Positions 23,811 to 32,268 of a stretch of 32,268 nucleotides of DNA are shown here, piece after piece (the stretch's first letter is position 1; each line of letters starts with the position of its first letter). Source of the DNA: Pseudohongiella sp. (GTDB taxonomy: Bacteria; Pseudomonadota; Gammaproteobacteria; Pseudomonadales; Pseudohongiellaceae); NCBI GenBank assembly GCA_030696315.1, contig JAUYSM010000090.1, forward strand, positions 1 to 32,268. Reading direction: 5' to 3'. The translations under genes were made by a program, and so were the position numbers. The notes beneath the pieces are model-generated. The model made no database searches. It saw nothing but the letters and a program-made list of their open reading frames with translations, and was not told the origin of the DNA.

Positions 23811-25961
23811 TCAAAACGTCCCTCGCACCTTGAACGCAAACTGACTGCCGGTGACCGAGCAATTACGCTCGATTTCTCTGATCACGCCATCCCGCAAATA
23901 CCCGTCATAGCGTCGTCGCAAGGCACAGGCTTCAAAATCAGCCAGATTGCTTGCTTCAAATCGGTAGGTGAGCCCGCCGAATCCGACCATTTCCACAAAG
24001 GCACTCAAGTTGGTGGGGATGATCCAGGTAAAGCGGTTGTCAATTTCGTAAACGTAGCGGCCATCATGTGCGCGAGCGTTATAGGTGAGCCCGTAACTCA
24101 GGTTGTAAGCGGGCACATCATGCCGATATCCCACACGCAAGCTGCTGCGATCATAGGGGGGAAAGCGATGCGTGAATCCCACAAACGGGTCGTGGTGGAG
24201 TTTGGATTCCTGAACAGTTAACGCCGCTGTTAACAAGCCACGTGGCAATCCGATAAATCCAAGACGCAGGCTGGCGTTGCTGATCAGGCCATAGGCCGCC
24301 GCCGGGCCTACATTACCGTTGGTGGATTGCAGATTATTAATCGATGGCGAGATATCAATTTTGCCAATCTTGTTATTAAAGTCGTAGTAAAAGAAGCGGG
24401 TATTAATTGTGCCTGCATCACTCGGTAGTCGGTAATCCAGACTGATTTCTGCGCGGATGCTTTCTTCCGGATTCAGATTGGGATTGCCTGCAACGGTGTC
24501 TTGGTCATCATCGCGTTCATTGACTGAGCGTGAGAAGTCAGCAAAGGTCAGTTGCGAAATGAACTGCTCAAGCGTGGCTTTAAGCTGCAGGGTGCTGCTG
24601 ATGTCAAAGCGAAAGTCCAGTTTCGGTTTGATAAAACTGAAATCCCGTTTTTTTGATACATCACCAGTTTGAGCAATTTCTGAATATTCCGCGACCAGCG
24701 AGCTTTCCAGCGTCATGCGCGAGTTTGCCTGCCAGTTGTGCACCAAAAAAGGCTCGTAACGGATTTCTTCAACGATGGAAAATGCATTAGGCAAAACGAC
24801 TGGGGTCAGTCCGCCGTATTCTGCGACGCCAGGCGCGCCGGTGCGCACGCCCTGGCGAAGACCGGAATACTGTGTGGTTTGGGCGCGTTCAATGCCCAGT
24901 TCCAGGCCTTGTGTTGGGGAGACATTAAACGTGTAGGACGTGCGCGCAATTTTTTCCTGATAACGACTGGTGGTATCCAAAAACAGCAGTTTGTTGCCGA
25001 TGTCTGTTGGCGAGGTGGAGCGGTAACGTTCACGCGTAGCGTTATTAACACGTTGATTGGCGATATACAGAAACTTCAAACGGCTGCTGTTGGCAAAGCG
25101 CCGTTCATAGTCGCCACCGACTTCCCAGTTTTCGGCTATCGCAGGTATATCTTCATACTCATAGTATTTGACGGGCGTAGCAGGCAGATAGTCCACGATA
25201 TTGCGGTACAGTTTTACCGGCGGATCCTGCTCGCCGTACAACACGTTGAACGCCAGACGGTCGTTGTCGGTCAGTGCAAAGGTCAGGTTGCTGTTAAACG
25301 AATAGTTCATCTGGTCGCGGTAGCGATCAATAGCGATGGTGTCGTTTGGGGAAAAATTACCCAGCACGCTGGTTTCAAAACTTTCCAGATGTTCATACGC
25401 ACTGGCTGCTTGCCCGCTGACCACATAGTTGAGACGACCGTTTTGTCCGCTTAATGCCATTGACCCGCCGGGTCGCAGGGTGCCGTCGTGATAGTGCGTG
25501 GCATTGATTTCGGTGGCCAGGCTGCTGCTGGCCAGTGCTTCCAGCAGCACAATATTGACGATTTGCCCGCTGTTCTGCACATCAAGATCACTGGATGAGC
25601 CGCGGATGATTTCGATACGGGCGACCTGACGTGCAGGTATACGCGCAAGTTGGGCGCGTGCCTCGTTGGCTTTGCCCGCCATGCGTTTGCCATCGATCAG
25701 AATTTGTGCACTTGCGCCCAGACCACGGTTGCCATCACTGGACACAGAGGATACGCCGCCACCTTGCAGGATCATTTCTATGCCTGGAACCCGGTCCAAC
25801 ATGTCGTTGACAGTGAGTGCGCCAAATTCGCTGAAAAAGTCGGCGCCGTAAGTTACGGTGGAATCGGATTCGGGTGCCTGCGCCTGCGCCTGCGCGGTGG
25901 TCAGCGCGATAGACAGGCAGAGTGCAGTGGTTCCGGACAGAATGAGCCTGGTGTGCGACAT
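23811..25961 (-). CDS. TonB-dependent outer-membrane receptor
   Basis: The 716-residue protein has a signal peptide (about 29 residues, ending in AQAQA) and a plug domain at about 40-140 (ALTVNDMLDRVPGIEMI, ASAQILIDGKRM, RIPARQVARIEIIRG, DVQNSGQIVNIVL). A 22-strand-type barrel ends in FAFKVRGTF with the terminal phenylalanine used for BamA recognition. It imports a large or scarce ligand using TonB energy; the ligand is unknown. I see no obvious STN or carboxypeptidase-like extension. The ribosome site is AGGAGG 5 bases upstream. The gene is divergent from the molybdenum hydroxylase operon across 241 bases, so it may supply that enzyme's substrate to the periplasm; this is inference from position. 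Confidence 0.92.
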   Translation of the reverse strand: MSHTRLILSGTTALCLSIALTTAQAQAQAPESDSTVTYGADFFSEFGALTVNDMLDRVPGIEMILQGGGVSSVSSDGNRGLGASAQILIDGKRMAGKANEARAQLARIPARQVARIEIIRGSSSDLDVQNSGQIVNIVLLEALASSSLATEINATHYHDGTLRPGGSMALSGQNGRLNYVVSGQAASAYEHLESFETSVLGNFSPNDTIAIDRYRDQMNYSFNSNLTFALTDNDRLAFNVLYGEQDPPVKLYRNIVDYLPATPVKYYEYEDIPAIAENWEVGGDYERRFANSSRLKFLYIANQRVNNATRERYRSTSPTDIGNKLLFLDTTSRYQEKIARTSYTFNVSPTQGLELGIERAQTTQYSGLRQGVRTGAPGVAEYGGLTPVVLPNAFSIVEEIRYEPFLVHNWQANSRMTLESSLVAEYSEIAQTGDVSKKRDFSFIKPKLDFRFDISSTLQLKATLEQFISQLTFADFSRSVNERDDDQDTVAGNPNLNPEESIRAEISLDYRLPSDAGTINTRFFYYDFNNKIGKIDISPSINNLQSTNGNVGPAAAYGLISNASLRLGFIGLPRGLLTAALTVQESKLHHDPFVGFTHRFPPYDRSSLRVGYRHDVPAYNLSYGLTYNARAHDGRYVYEIDNRFTWIIPTNLSAFVEMVGFGGLTYRFEASNLADFEACALRRRYDGYLRDGVIREIERNCSVTGSQFAFKVRGTF

Positions 25962-26202
25962 GTGCGCCTCCTGACAGATTTAATTATTGTTGCTGGAGAG
26001 GCTACAATGCAGAGGTTCGAGTGAGTATCCGTGACCTGTGTCTTTTTGTGACGGCGTACCCGGAAAGGCAGGAAAAAATAATCAACCAATTGTGACATTT
26101 TCGCCTTACGACTTGATCATTTTGCAAAGTAGGCATAGCCTTTAGGGTTGAAGGGCTTGTACCTCCGATAACCACAAAAAAACAGTAGTGGAGAATTCTT
26201 CC
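25962..26202. other. Divergent intergenic region, TonB receptor / hydroxylase operon
   Basis: No gene is visible. This region must hold promoters for both directions. TTGATC at about 26114 with TAGCCT 17 bases later is a weak candidate for the plus strand. GGAGAA at 26190-26195 is the ribosome site of the Tat-FeS gene. I see no strong palindromic operator. Confidence 0.35.
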
Positions 26203-26790
26203 GTGACCCCAAGACTAACTCGCAGACGATTCATCAAGAGCGTCATATTCTCAGGCGCCGCTCTTTCATCCGGCGCGGGATTTTACCTCGCGTCGGCTCA
26301 ATCCAGGGCTGCAGGCGGTGTTGAACGCCTCATATCCCTGAACATCAATGGCCGTACCCGTCGTGTCGATGTGATGCCTCAGGAAACGCTGGCGCATACC
26401 TTGCGCTACAAGCTGGGCCTGACTGGTACCAAAATTGGCTGCAACCGCGGCGAATGTGGCTCCTGCACCGTGACGATCAACGATGTTACCCACTACTCTT
26501 GCTCAACCTTGACGCATTCGGTCAAGGGCAAGGAAGTGATGACCATTGAAGGTCTGCGTGGCGCCGATGGTACGCTGCACGCTGTTCAGCAAGCCTTTAT
26601 TGATGAGCTGAGCCCTCAGTGTGGTTTCTGCACACCCGGCCAGATCATGGCAACGGTGGCACTGCTGAAAACCAATCCACGACCGACTCGCGATGAAGCA
26701 CGCCAGGCACTGTCAGGCAACCTGTGTCGCTGTGGTGCATATGATCACTATCTGAATGGCGTAATGCGCGCCTCGGGGCAACTGTCATGA
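26203..26790 (+). CDS. Molybdenum hydroxylase, Tat-exported 2Fe-2S subunit (PaoA-like)
   Basis: The 195-residue small subunit has an exact twin-arginine signal, TRRRFIK at residues 6-12, followed by a hydrophobic stretch, so the folded complex should be exported to the periplasm. A plant-ferredoxin-like cluster domain has C80, C85, C88 and C100 (GCNRGECGSC and YSC). A helical second cluster domain has C140, C143, C175 and C177 (CGFCTPGQ and NLCRC). It passes electrons from the molybdenum site to the FAD subunit. I chose GTG 26203 because GGAGAA lies 7 bases upstream; GTG 26188 overlaps that site. Its stop overlaps the large-subunit start (ATGA). The closest familiar relative is the periplasmic aldehyde oxidoreductase PaoA of E. 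coli. Confidence 0.92.
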   Translation: MTPRLTRRRFIKSVIFSGAALSSGAGFYLASAQSRAAGGVERLISLNINGRTRRVDVMPQETLAHTLRYKLGLTGTKIGCNRGECGSCTVTINDVTHYSCSTLTHSVKGKEVMTIEGLRGADGTLHAVQQAFIDELSPQCGFCTPGQIMATVALLKTNPRPTRDEARQALSGNLCRCGAYDHYLNGVMRASGQLS

Positions 26791-29231
26791 CCTATAAACT
26801 TCTTGGCAAGAATTTCACTCCACCGGATATCGAAGGCAAAGTCACTGGCGATGCACGTTACGCCGAAGATTTCAAAAAGGAAGGCATGGTGTTTGCGCGG
26901 CTGTTGACCAGTCCGCTGCCAGCCGGTCGTATCGTCAGTATTGATTACTCAGAAGCGCTGGCAATGGAAGGCGTGGTGGGCATATTGACCACGGAAGATC
27001 TGCCGCAACCGGCAGCGCCCGCTAACCCCTCACTCGCGTCTGATGAGATCACCTTTTTGGGTCAGCCCATTCTGGCGGTAGCTGCTGTCACTGAACAGAT
27101 TGCAGAAAACGCGCTTGAGAAGATTCGTATTGAGTTCGAGCGTCGCCCATTTGTGGTTGACCCGCTTGACACATTGGTTGAAGGTGGTCCGAACCCCTAT
27201 CCGAAAGGCAATACGCTGGTTCGTACCGGTGGCGCTGCCGCTGCGGGTACTACACAGTCCGGTACTGATGTTGCCGAGATCAAGTGGTCACGTGATGCCA
27301 TCAATGCATTCCGTGCTGGCCGTGATCCAGGCCCTAACGTGCCTTGGGGTAACGAGTGGGTGTTTGGTGAGCTGGACGCTGAATTTGCGCAGTGCACCTC
27401 AATTGTTGAAGAGCCCTTTGTCACAATTGGTCAGTCTCACCACGCGCTGGAATCCCGCACCGGTATGGCGTATTGGGAAAATGGCCGTTGCTTCTTCTAC
27501 GGCTCTCTGCAGAGTCACACCATTGGTATCCCGGCGTTGGCTGGTATGCTGGGTATCGACCCTGCAAATCTGGTATTCATCAACGAAAACACCGGTGGTG
27601 GTTTCGGCGGCAAAATTTTCCCATACCCCATCATGGCGGTAACTGGTCATCTGGCGCGTAAGATTAACCGCCCAGTGCAGCTGCGTATTACCCGTGAAGA
27701 AGAGTTCTACATCGGTCACGCGCGCGCAGGCATGCAGGGCTGGATGAAACTCGGCCTGAAAGCTGACGGTAAAGTTGGCGCGATAGACATGATTGTGATC
27801 GGCGATGCCGGCTCAGGTGGCGGTGCCAGCGGTCCAGGCGCAGCAAACTTCGTATCCTTGATGCTGCAACCCAATGCCATGCGTTTCCGTGGTGTCTCGC
27901 TGTATACCAATACAACCCCGCGCGCCGCTCAACGTGGCCCGGGTGAAAACGAGATGGCAACAGCGCTGTCTCCAATTCTCGATAAAGCAATCAGACAGGC
28001 AGGCCTTGATCCGGTGCAAGTTCGTATCCAGAACGCGCCAGACAGCAGTGGCACGATTGGACCACAGCGCGGCGCGCTGACCGGTTCATGGTTCCCGCAG
28101 GCAATTGCGCAAGGTGCAGAGATGTTTAACTGGGAAGAGCGCAAGCAGCTTTCCGGTCGTCGCAATGGCACCAAAGTGACCGGTGTGGGCGTTGGCATGG
28201 GTTATCACTCAGCCGGTGCCAGCGGTTACGATGGTCTGCTTCGTATTGGCACAGATGGCAAAGTTTACCTGCACACAGGTGTGGGTAACCTGGGTACCTA
28301 TTCTTACGCAGCTGTTGTACGTGCTGCGGCTGAAGCGCTGAAAGTGGATTGGGAAAACTGTGAGATTGTGCGTGGCGACAGTAGCCTGCACTTGCCTTGG
28401 AGTACCTTCCAGGCAGGCAGTAACACCATGTTCACCGAGGTGCGTACCAACAACGCAGCGGCACAAGACGCGATTCGCAAACTGAAGCAGATTGCTGCCA
28501 CGGATTTTGGTGGTGACGTTGCTGAGTATGATATCGATGGTCAACGTGTATTCAAAATCAGCGATCCAGCGCAGGGCTTGACCTACGCAGCCGCTGCTCA
28601 GCGTGCAATCGAGCTGGGTGGCGAATACAGTGGTCAGACTTACCCGGAAGATTTGAATGGTATTACCAGCCGCTCAGTGCAGGGTCTGGCCGGCACCGGT
28701 TTGATTGGTGTGGCCAAAGATGCTCGTCACACGGGCACTGTTCCGTCCATGACGGTTGGTTTTATGCAGATTGAACTCGATACCATGACCGGCAAGTACG
28801 ACATTGTTGACTATGCCTGCGTTGCTGACTGCGGCACGATCATTCACCCCTTGGGTTTCAGCCAGAGTATGCATGGCGGCGGCGTATGGGGTGTGGGTCT
28901 TGCGGGTTATGAGCGCCTTGTGTACGACACCCAGAATGGTCTGCCGGCCAACGTGGGACTGTATCAGGCTAAAATCCCGACTTACCTGGACGTGCCGAAG
29001 AATACTCAGCATGGTGCCACCAATATTCCAGATCCTCAGAGCCCGGTTGGCTCTCGTGGTGTGGGTGAGCCAAGTCAGGGCTGTGCGTGCGCGGCGTTGG
29101 CCAGTGCGATCTCTGATGCGATGGGTGGACACCAGTTCAGCAGAGCGCCGATCACCGCTGACATGATTGTGAATCATGTTGCGCAGCTTGATCATTTCAA
29201 CACCGGCAATCTAAAAACAAATACATTCTAA
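26787..29231 (+). CDS. Molybdenum hydroxylase, molybdopterin-binding large subunit
   Basis: The 814-residue catalytic subunit belongs to the xanthine dehydrogenase / aldehyde oxidase family. Its N-terminal a/b hammerhead domain begins VTGDARYAEDF. The molybdopterin-contacting loop GGGFGGK lies at 270-276, the segment RGPGENEMATAL follows, and near the C-terminus GVGEP carries the catalytic base (E761). It hydroxylates or oxidises an aldehyde, N-heterocycle or similar carbon with water as oxygen donor; the substrate cannot be read from sequence. It has no signal of its own and would be carried out by the Tat peptide of the small subunit. It is somewhat longer than E. coli PaoC (about 730 residues). 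The conserved glutamine before the GGGFGGK loop is not apparent. No cofactor-maturation chaperone (XdhC/PaoD type) is encoded next to it. Confidence 0.92.
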   Translation: MTYKLLGKNFTPPDIEGKVTGDARYAEDFKKEGMVFARLLTSPLPAGRIVSIDYSEALAMEGVVGILTTEDLPQPAAPANPSLASDEITFLGQPILAVAAVTEQIAENALEKIRIEFERRPFVVDPLDTLVEGGPNPYPKGNTLVRTGGAAAAGTTQSGTDVAEIKWSRDAINAFRAGRDPGPNVPWGNEWVFGELDAEFAQCTSIVEEPFVTIGQSHHALESRTGMAYWENGRCFFYGSLQSHTIGIPALAGMLGIDPANLVFINENTGGGFGGKIFPYPIMAVTGHLARKINRPVQLRITREEEFYIGHARAGMQGWMKLGLKADGKVGAIDMIVIGDAGSGGGASGPGAANFVSLMLQPNAMRFRGVSLYTNTTPRAAQRGPGENEMATALSPILDKAIRQAGLDPVQVRIQNAPDSSGTIGPQRGALTGSWFPQAIAQGAEMFNWEERKQLSGRRNGTKVTGVGVGMGYHSAGASGYDGLLRIGTDGKVYLHTGVGNLGTYSYAAVVRAAAEALKVDWENCEIVRGDSSLHLPWSTFQAGSNTMFTEVRTNNAAAQDAIRKLKQIAATDFGGDVAEYDIDGQRVFKISDPAQGLTYAAAAQRAIELGGEYSGQTYPEDLNGITSRSVQGLAGTGLIGVAKDARHTGTVPSMTVGFMQIELDTMTGKYDIVDYACVADCGTIIHPLGFSQSMHGGGVWGVGLAGYERLVYDTQNGLPANVGLYQAKIPTYLDVPKNTQHGATNIPDPQSPVGSRGVGEPSQGCACAALASAISDAMGGHQFSRAPITADMIVNHVAQLDHFNTGNLKTNTF

Positions 29232-29241
29232 GGGGTAGACT

Positions 29242-30231
29242 ATGCCAGCTTTTGACAATATGCCCGATATGGAGCTCTACCAGCCGGTGCAGATCGATGA
29301 TGCGCTTGCACTCGCTGCCCGTCTGGCTGATCGCGGATGGTTGGTTGGTGGAGGTCAGGATACCTACGGGTGGATTAAAGACCGAAACAAACGACCTGAG
29401 GCGCTGATTGACCTGAACGGTATCGAATCTTTACGCGGTGTTCGGGAAACTGAAAACGGTATTGAGATCGGTGCGCTGACCACACTGACTGAGGTTGCTA
29501 CCAACCCCATCATAATGGAACGTTACTCTTTGCTGAGCAAAGCCGCCTCAGTGGTGGCCAGCCCGCAAATTCGGAACGCCGGTACACTGGCCGGTAACGT
29601 AGCGCAAGACGTGCGTTGCTGGTACTACCGACGCGGTCTGGATTGTTACCGTGCCGGTGGTAACCTGTGTTACGCCGATACGCCGGATGCGCAAAACCGT
29701 GAGCACGCGATTTTTGAAGCAAGTCGCTGTGTGGCCGTAACGCCTAGCGATACCGCGCCTGCATTGGTTGCCCTGGAAGCTCAAATGGTAATCACCAGCT
29801 CGAGCGGTCAACGCGTTGTGCCTGCTGCCAGCTTTTTTGTAGGCCCAGCCATCAATATCGAAAGCACCACAGTATTGCGCGATGGTGAAATCCTCACCGC
29901 TGTGCGTATTCCTGCCAAGTGGGCAGGGGCTGAGTTCTACTACGAGAAAGTAGCTGACCGTAACGTTTGGGACTTTGCGTTGGTCAGCATTGCCGGTGCT
30001 ATGCGTATAGAGGGCGGCAACATTGTTGACTCCAGCATCGTCTGTGGCGCTGTGCAGTGCACACCACGTCGTCTGATCAGCGTTGAGCGTGCCATTCAGG
30101 GACGTCCACGTAACGAAGCGACTGCAACGATGGTGGCCGGCATGGCCAGCCAGGGCGCGCGCCCACTGAACCAGAATGCCTACAAGATGCCGTTGATGGA
30201 CAACTTGGTTACCAAGCTGCTGACTGCTTGA
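29242..30231 (+). CDS. Molybdenum hydroxylase, FAD subunit with four-cysteine insert (PaoB-like)
   Basis: The 329-residue subunit has a VAO/PCMH-type FAD domain (LVGGGQDTYGWIKD and SPQIRNAGTLAGNVAQDVRC) and the C-terminal CO-dehydrogenase flavoprotein domain (DFALVSIAGAMRIEGG, VCGAVQCTPRR). An insert carries C126, C135, C143 and C163 (CWYYRRGLDC, NLCYA, ASRC). In E. coli PaoB an equivalent cysteine set binds an extra 4Fe-4S cluster, so this subunit probably holds one too. It starts 10 bases after the large subunit with GGGG as ribosome site, and is the last gene before the hairpin at 30244. Gene order is small-large-FAD, unlike small-FAD-large in paoABC. Confidence 0.9.
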   Translation: MPAFDNMPDMELYQPVQIDDALALAARLADRGWLVGGGQDTYGWIKDRNKRPEALIDLNGIESLRGVRETENGIEIGALTTLTEVATNPIIMERYSLLSKAASVVASPQIRNAGTLAGNVAQDVRCWYYRRGLDCYRAGGNLCYADTPDAQNREHAIFEASRCVAVTPSDTAPALVALEAQMVITSSSGQRVVPAASFFVGPAINIESTTVLRDGEILTAVRIPAKWAGAEFYYEKVADRNVWDFALVSIAGAMRIEGGNIVDSSIVCGAVQCTPRRLISVERAIQGRPRNEATATMVAGMASQGARPLNQNAYKMPLMDNLVTKLLTA

Positions 30232-30243
30232 TATAGAAAGTTA

Positions 30244-30298
30244 AAAAAAGGGGGGGACGGAGGGATCAAAATTTGATCACTCCGTCCCCCCCTTTTTT
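30244..30298. terminator. Bidirectional terminator hairpin, palindrome copy C
   Basis: A 55-nt inverted repeat with 27-base arms around a central A, and one mismatch (G30263 opposite A30279). The outer arms are A6G7 and C7T6, and the core is the ACGGAGGGATCAAA of copy B. With T-tracts reading out on both strands it lies between the convergent ends of the FAD-subunit gene and the Ig-repeat gene and should terminate both. It is the only copy of the family with poly-T flanks. Confidence 0.85.
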
Positions 30299-30305
30299 AT
30301 TTGCC

Positions 30306-32268
30306 TTACGCAATAATATCCGCCATTGCAAACTGGGCATTATTGATACCCACCAGAATTACAACCTGATCCGCCACACTGTCACCATTGGTGTCGTTGA
30401 ACACGTAACCATTGGTCGCATCCCAAGCAAATGCATACTTTTCAGCACCGTTAGCGAGCGTTGCGAGTGCCGTATTAGCGGCTGCCAGCGCGGCATTGAA
30501 GTCAGCAACCGGGGCAGTGACAACCACAAAATTACCGGCAGTTGCCGCCGTCCCCATTTTTAAACTGTCCTGTGCGCCATTGAAACCGGTGATTTTATCG
30601 GCAGTCAGCAAGGTAATGCCTGAATCGTTATCACCAATCACCACGGTGTCAGGTGAGACCTGCGCAGTATCAAGGTTAATGGTGTCAGCACCCAAGCCAC
30701 CTGTAATGACGTAGGCACTACCATTGGCGTCACCCGTATTGATGATGGTAATTACATCGTTACCCGCACCGGTGCTGATAATGTTGCCGGTTGCCGCGTA
30801 AGTCGACACGGTCACATTGTCAGCATTCACGCTACCCAATATGGTCTGATTTCCGGTTGACGACACTGTGGTCAGTTTTGCGGCTCCAGTGGTGTACGAG
30901 CTCATGTCAATCAGAATGGTGCCGGTAGACGATGTTGTTGAGAGTTCGACACCTTCAGCAAATGCCTTGTTGAAACTATCACCGGTGACAATTGACTGAG
31001 TGCCAGTGGCCGTGGTGGTGATCACAACCTTGTCGATGCCGTTGACATCCGTCCAGAACTTGTCAGCCAATGTCAGTGCGCCAGGATCCGGGTTGATGGT
31101 CAAGGTATCAGTACCGGTTGTGAAATTCAGCGTGGTGGTGTCTGCGATTCCGGCGTAGGGATTGCCGGCAGCATCCACCAGCACCCCGGCGGCCATTTGC
31201 ACAAAATATAAAGAGTTTGGTTTCAGGTGCGCCGTTGGATTGATGGTGACCGTGGTGCCGTTGATCGTGACCTGTGCATCAGCGACCGGAATGGTGAGGA
31301 TATGGCTGCCATCGCTGATTACGATGTTGCCACTGCCGGCTGTCACAGTCTCACTGAAGGTCAATACGATATTGCTGTTCACCAGCACAGATGTGGCGTC
31401 ATCTGTTGGCGAGCTTGATGTGAGCGTGGGCGGGGCAGTATCTATCTCATAGTTGTTCGACCCGGTGGTGCCAAGACCGGTATTGCCCGCCGCATCAATG
31501 ACGCCCGTGTTGTTCAACGTAATGATATTAGTGGTGTCGGTGATGTTGACGGTGGGTGTCAGTGTTTTAGTCCACGTGATGCCACCATCCAGCGAGCTGA
31601 TGTTTGCCACCGTGCCGTTCTCGACAGTGAGATCCGCGGTGGTAAATCCCGTCACTGCTTCATTAAAGGTAATGGTGACGAGGGACGTTTCACCGGCTTT
31701 GAGTGATGTGTCAGCAACCACAATGGTCGCGGTAGGGCGTAATGTATCAACGGCATAATTGTTCGAATTGGTTGTACCCGTGCCGGCATTGCCAGCGTTA
31801 TCACTGACGCCGCTGTTGGTTAGCGTGATGAAATTGCTTGTGTCGGTAACATCTGCAGTGGGTGTCAGTGTTGCAGTCCAGGTGATGCCGCCGTCCACAG
31901 TGGCAACATCGGTCAACGTGCCATTAGCAATGCTCAGATCTGCATTGGTAAATCCAGTCACTGCTTCGTTAAAGGTAATGGTGACCGCGGAGGTTTCACC
32001 AGCGCCAAGCGCGGTATCCGCCACCACAATACTGGCGGTCGGGCGCAAGGTATCAATCACATAGTTGTTGGAGGAGGTTGTGCCTGTGCCCGCATTGCCG
32101 GCGGCATCGCTGACACCCGTGTTGGCCAGCGTGATGATGTTGGTGGTGTCGTTAAGGTCAGCAGTTGGCGTCAGTGTTGCTGTCCAGGTGATACCGCCGT
32201 CGGCGGAGGCGACATCGGTCAATGTGCCGTTGGCGATGCTCAGGTCGGCGTTGGTAAAACCACTGACC
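30306..32268 (-). CDS. Giant Ig-repeat surface protein, probable type I secretion substrate (C-terminal part)
   Basis: At least 653 residues are visible; the frame is open to the window edge, so the start lies outside. The visible part begins with about 102-residue Big_12-like Ig repeats (ADTALGAGETSAVTITFNEA type) and continues with an SbsA/Big_5-type Ig domain at about 31130-31440 (PPTLTSSSPTDDATSVLVNS). RTX-like glycine-aspartate stretches follow (GAGNDVI and GGLGADTINL). The C-terminus (YAFAWDATNGYVFNDTNGD, then AQFAMADIIA) resembles the tails of type I-secreted adhesins. It is rich in threonine, asparagine and alanine, nearly lacks cysteine and is likely a cell-surface adhesin with calcium-bound repeats. 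No transporter genes are in view. Confidence 0.85.
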   Translation of the reverse strand, partial: VSGFTNADLSIANGTLTDVASADGGITWTATLTPTADLNDTTNIITLANTGVSDAAGNAGTGTTSSNNYVIDTLRPTASIVVADTALGAGETSAVTITFNEAVTGFTNADLSIANGTLTDVATVDGGITWTATLTPTADVTDTSNFITLTNSGVSDNAGNAGTGTTNSNNYAVDTLRPTATIVVADTSLKAGETSLVTITFNEAVTGFTTADLTVENGTVANISSLDGGITWTKTLTPTVNITDTTNIITLNNTGVIDAAGNTGLGTTGSNNYEIDTAPPTLTSSSPTDDATSVLVNSNIVLTFSETVTAGSGNIVISDGSHILTIPVADAQVTINGTTVTINPTAHLKPNSLYFVQMAAGVLVDAAGNPYAGIADTTTLNFTTGTDTLTINPDPGALTLADKFWTDVNGIDKVVITTTATGTQSIVTGDSFNKAFAEGVELSTTSSTGTILIDMSSYTTGAAKLTTVSSTGNQTILGSVNADNVTVSTYAATGNIISTGAGNDVITIINTGDANGSAYVITGGLGADTINLDTAQVSPDTVVIGDNDSGITLLTADKITGFNGAQDSLKMGTAATAGNFVVVTAPVADFNAALAAANTALATLANGAEKYAFAWDATNGYVFNDTNGDSVADQVVILVGINNAQFAMADIIA
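31443..32268 (-). repeat. 306-bp tandem coding repeats (Ig-like domains)
   Basis: The same 306-bp pattern recurs at 31443, 31749 and 32055, the last running past the edge. Each unit encodes one Ig-like domain of 102 residues, with the anchors GITWTATLTPTA, NAGTGTT-SNNY and ITFNEAVTGF at the same spacing. Units are diverged at third positions, so the array is not brand new. Confidence 0.85.

Noticed and set aside
24738-25454. Long open frame (about 238 codons) antisense to the TonB receptor gene
   Set aside because: It mirrors the receptor reading frame, has no ribosome site and no recognisable domain; the receptor on the other strand is clear over its full length.
31443-32268. Periodic repeats as a CRISPR array
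   Set aside because: The period is 306 bp, the repeats code for protein domains in one frame and there are no spacers.

Overview
The window looks like a chromosome segment of a gammaproteobacterium, probably environmental or marine. The best evidence is a CmoM tRNA-wobble methyltransferase and a YpeA acetyltransferase that both read like gammaproteobacterial orthologues, together with MipA/OmpV and TonB-dependent outer-membrane proteins and type I secretion-style repeats. By eye the base composition is near 50% GC. I see no tRNA, rRNA or CRISPR array.

Region 1 (1-9900) is an accessory patchwork. It opens with the right end of an IS66 element and a decayed fragment of a RhuM gene. A twice-deleted HlyD adaptor pseudogene follows, then an intact MacB/LolD-class ATPase and two tandem 8-TM FtsX-type permeases. 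A secreted SUMF1-like protein sits directly behind them. Then come a 5'-truncated small membrane protein, an intact RhuM-Fic protein and a Phd/YefM-RelE/ParE toxin-antitoxin pair.

Region 2 (9883-15530) holds a MipA/OmpV porin-like gene on the minus strand and a second, complete copy of the export cassette: HlyD adaptor, ATPase and permease. The window therefore carries one intact adaptor, two nearly identical ATPases and three paralogous permeases. A 187-bp stretch across the ATPase/permease junction is almost identical between the two copies although flanking coding DNA is clearly diverged, which suggests recent gene conversion. A perfect intergenic palindrome sits right behind permeases 1 and 3, and a half copy sits behind permease 2. 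A third, near-perfect copy lies at 30244-30298.

Region 3 (15594-23783) is a run of small genes: an RHH/ParE toxin-antitoxin pair, a FrnE-like DsbA protein, an M61 glycyl aminopeptidase with a PDZ domain, two GNAT acetyltransferases, an orphan small protein, a MOSC protein, an M28 peptidase pseudogene, a BrnT/BrnA pair and cmoM. Each toxin-antitoxin operon has an inverted repeat in its promoter region, a likely autoregulatory operator.

Region 4 (23811-32268) has a TonB-dependent receptor divergent from a three-gene molybdenum hydroxylase operon. The operon encodes a Tat-exported 2Fe-2S subunit, a molybdopterin subunit and a FAD subunit with a four-cysteine insert as in PaoB. A long hairpin with A and T tracts separates it from the 3' end of a convergent gene for a giant Ig-repeat, probably type I-secreted surface protein that runs off the right edge.

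The strongest leads are the export cassette that has amplified its permease while keeping one adaptor, and the palindrome family whose core is fixed while its outer arms vary in a compensated way.
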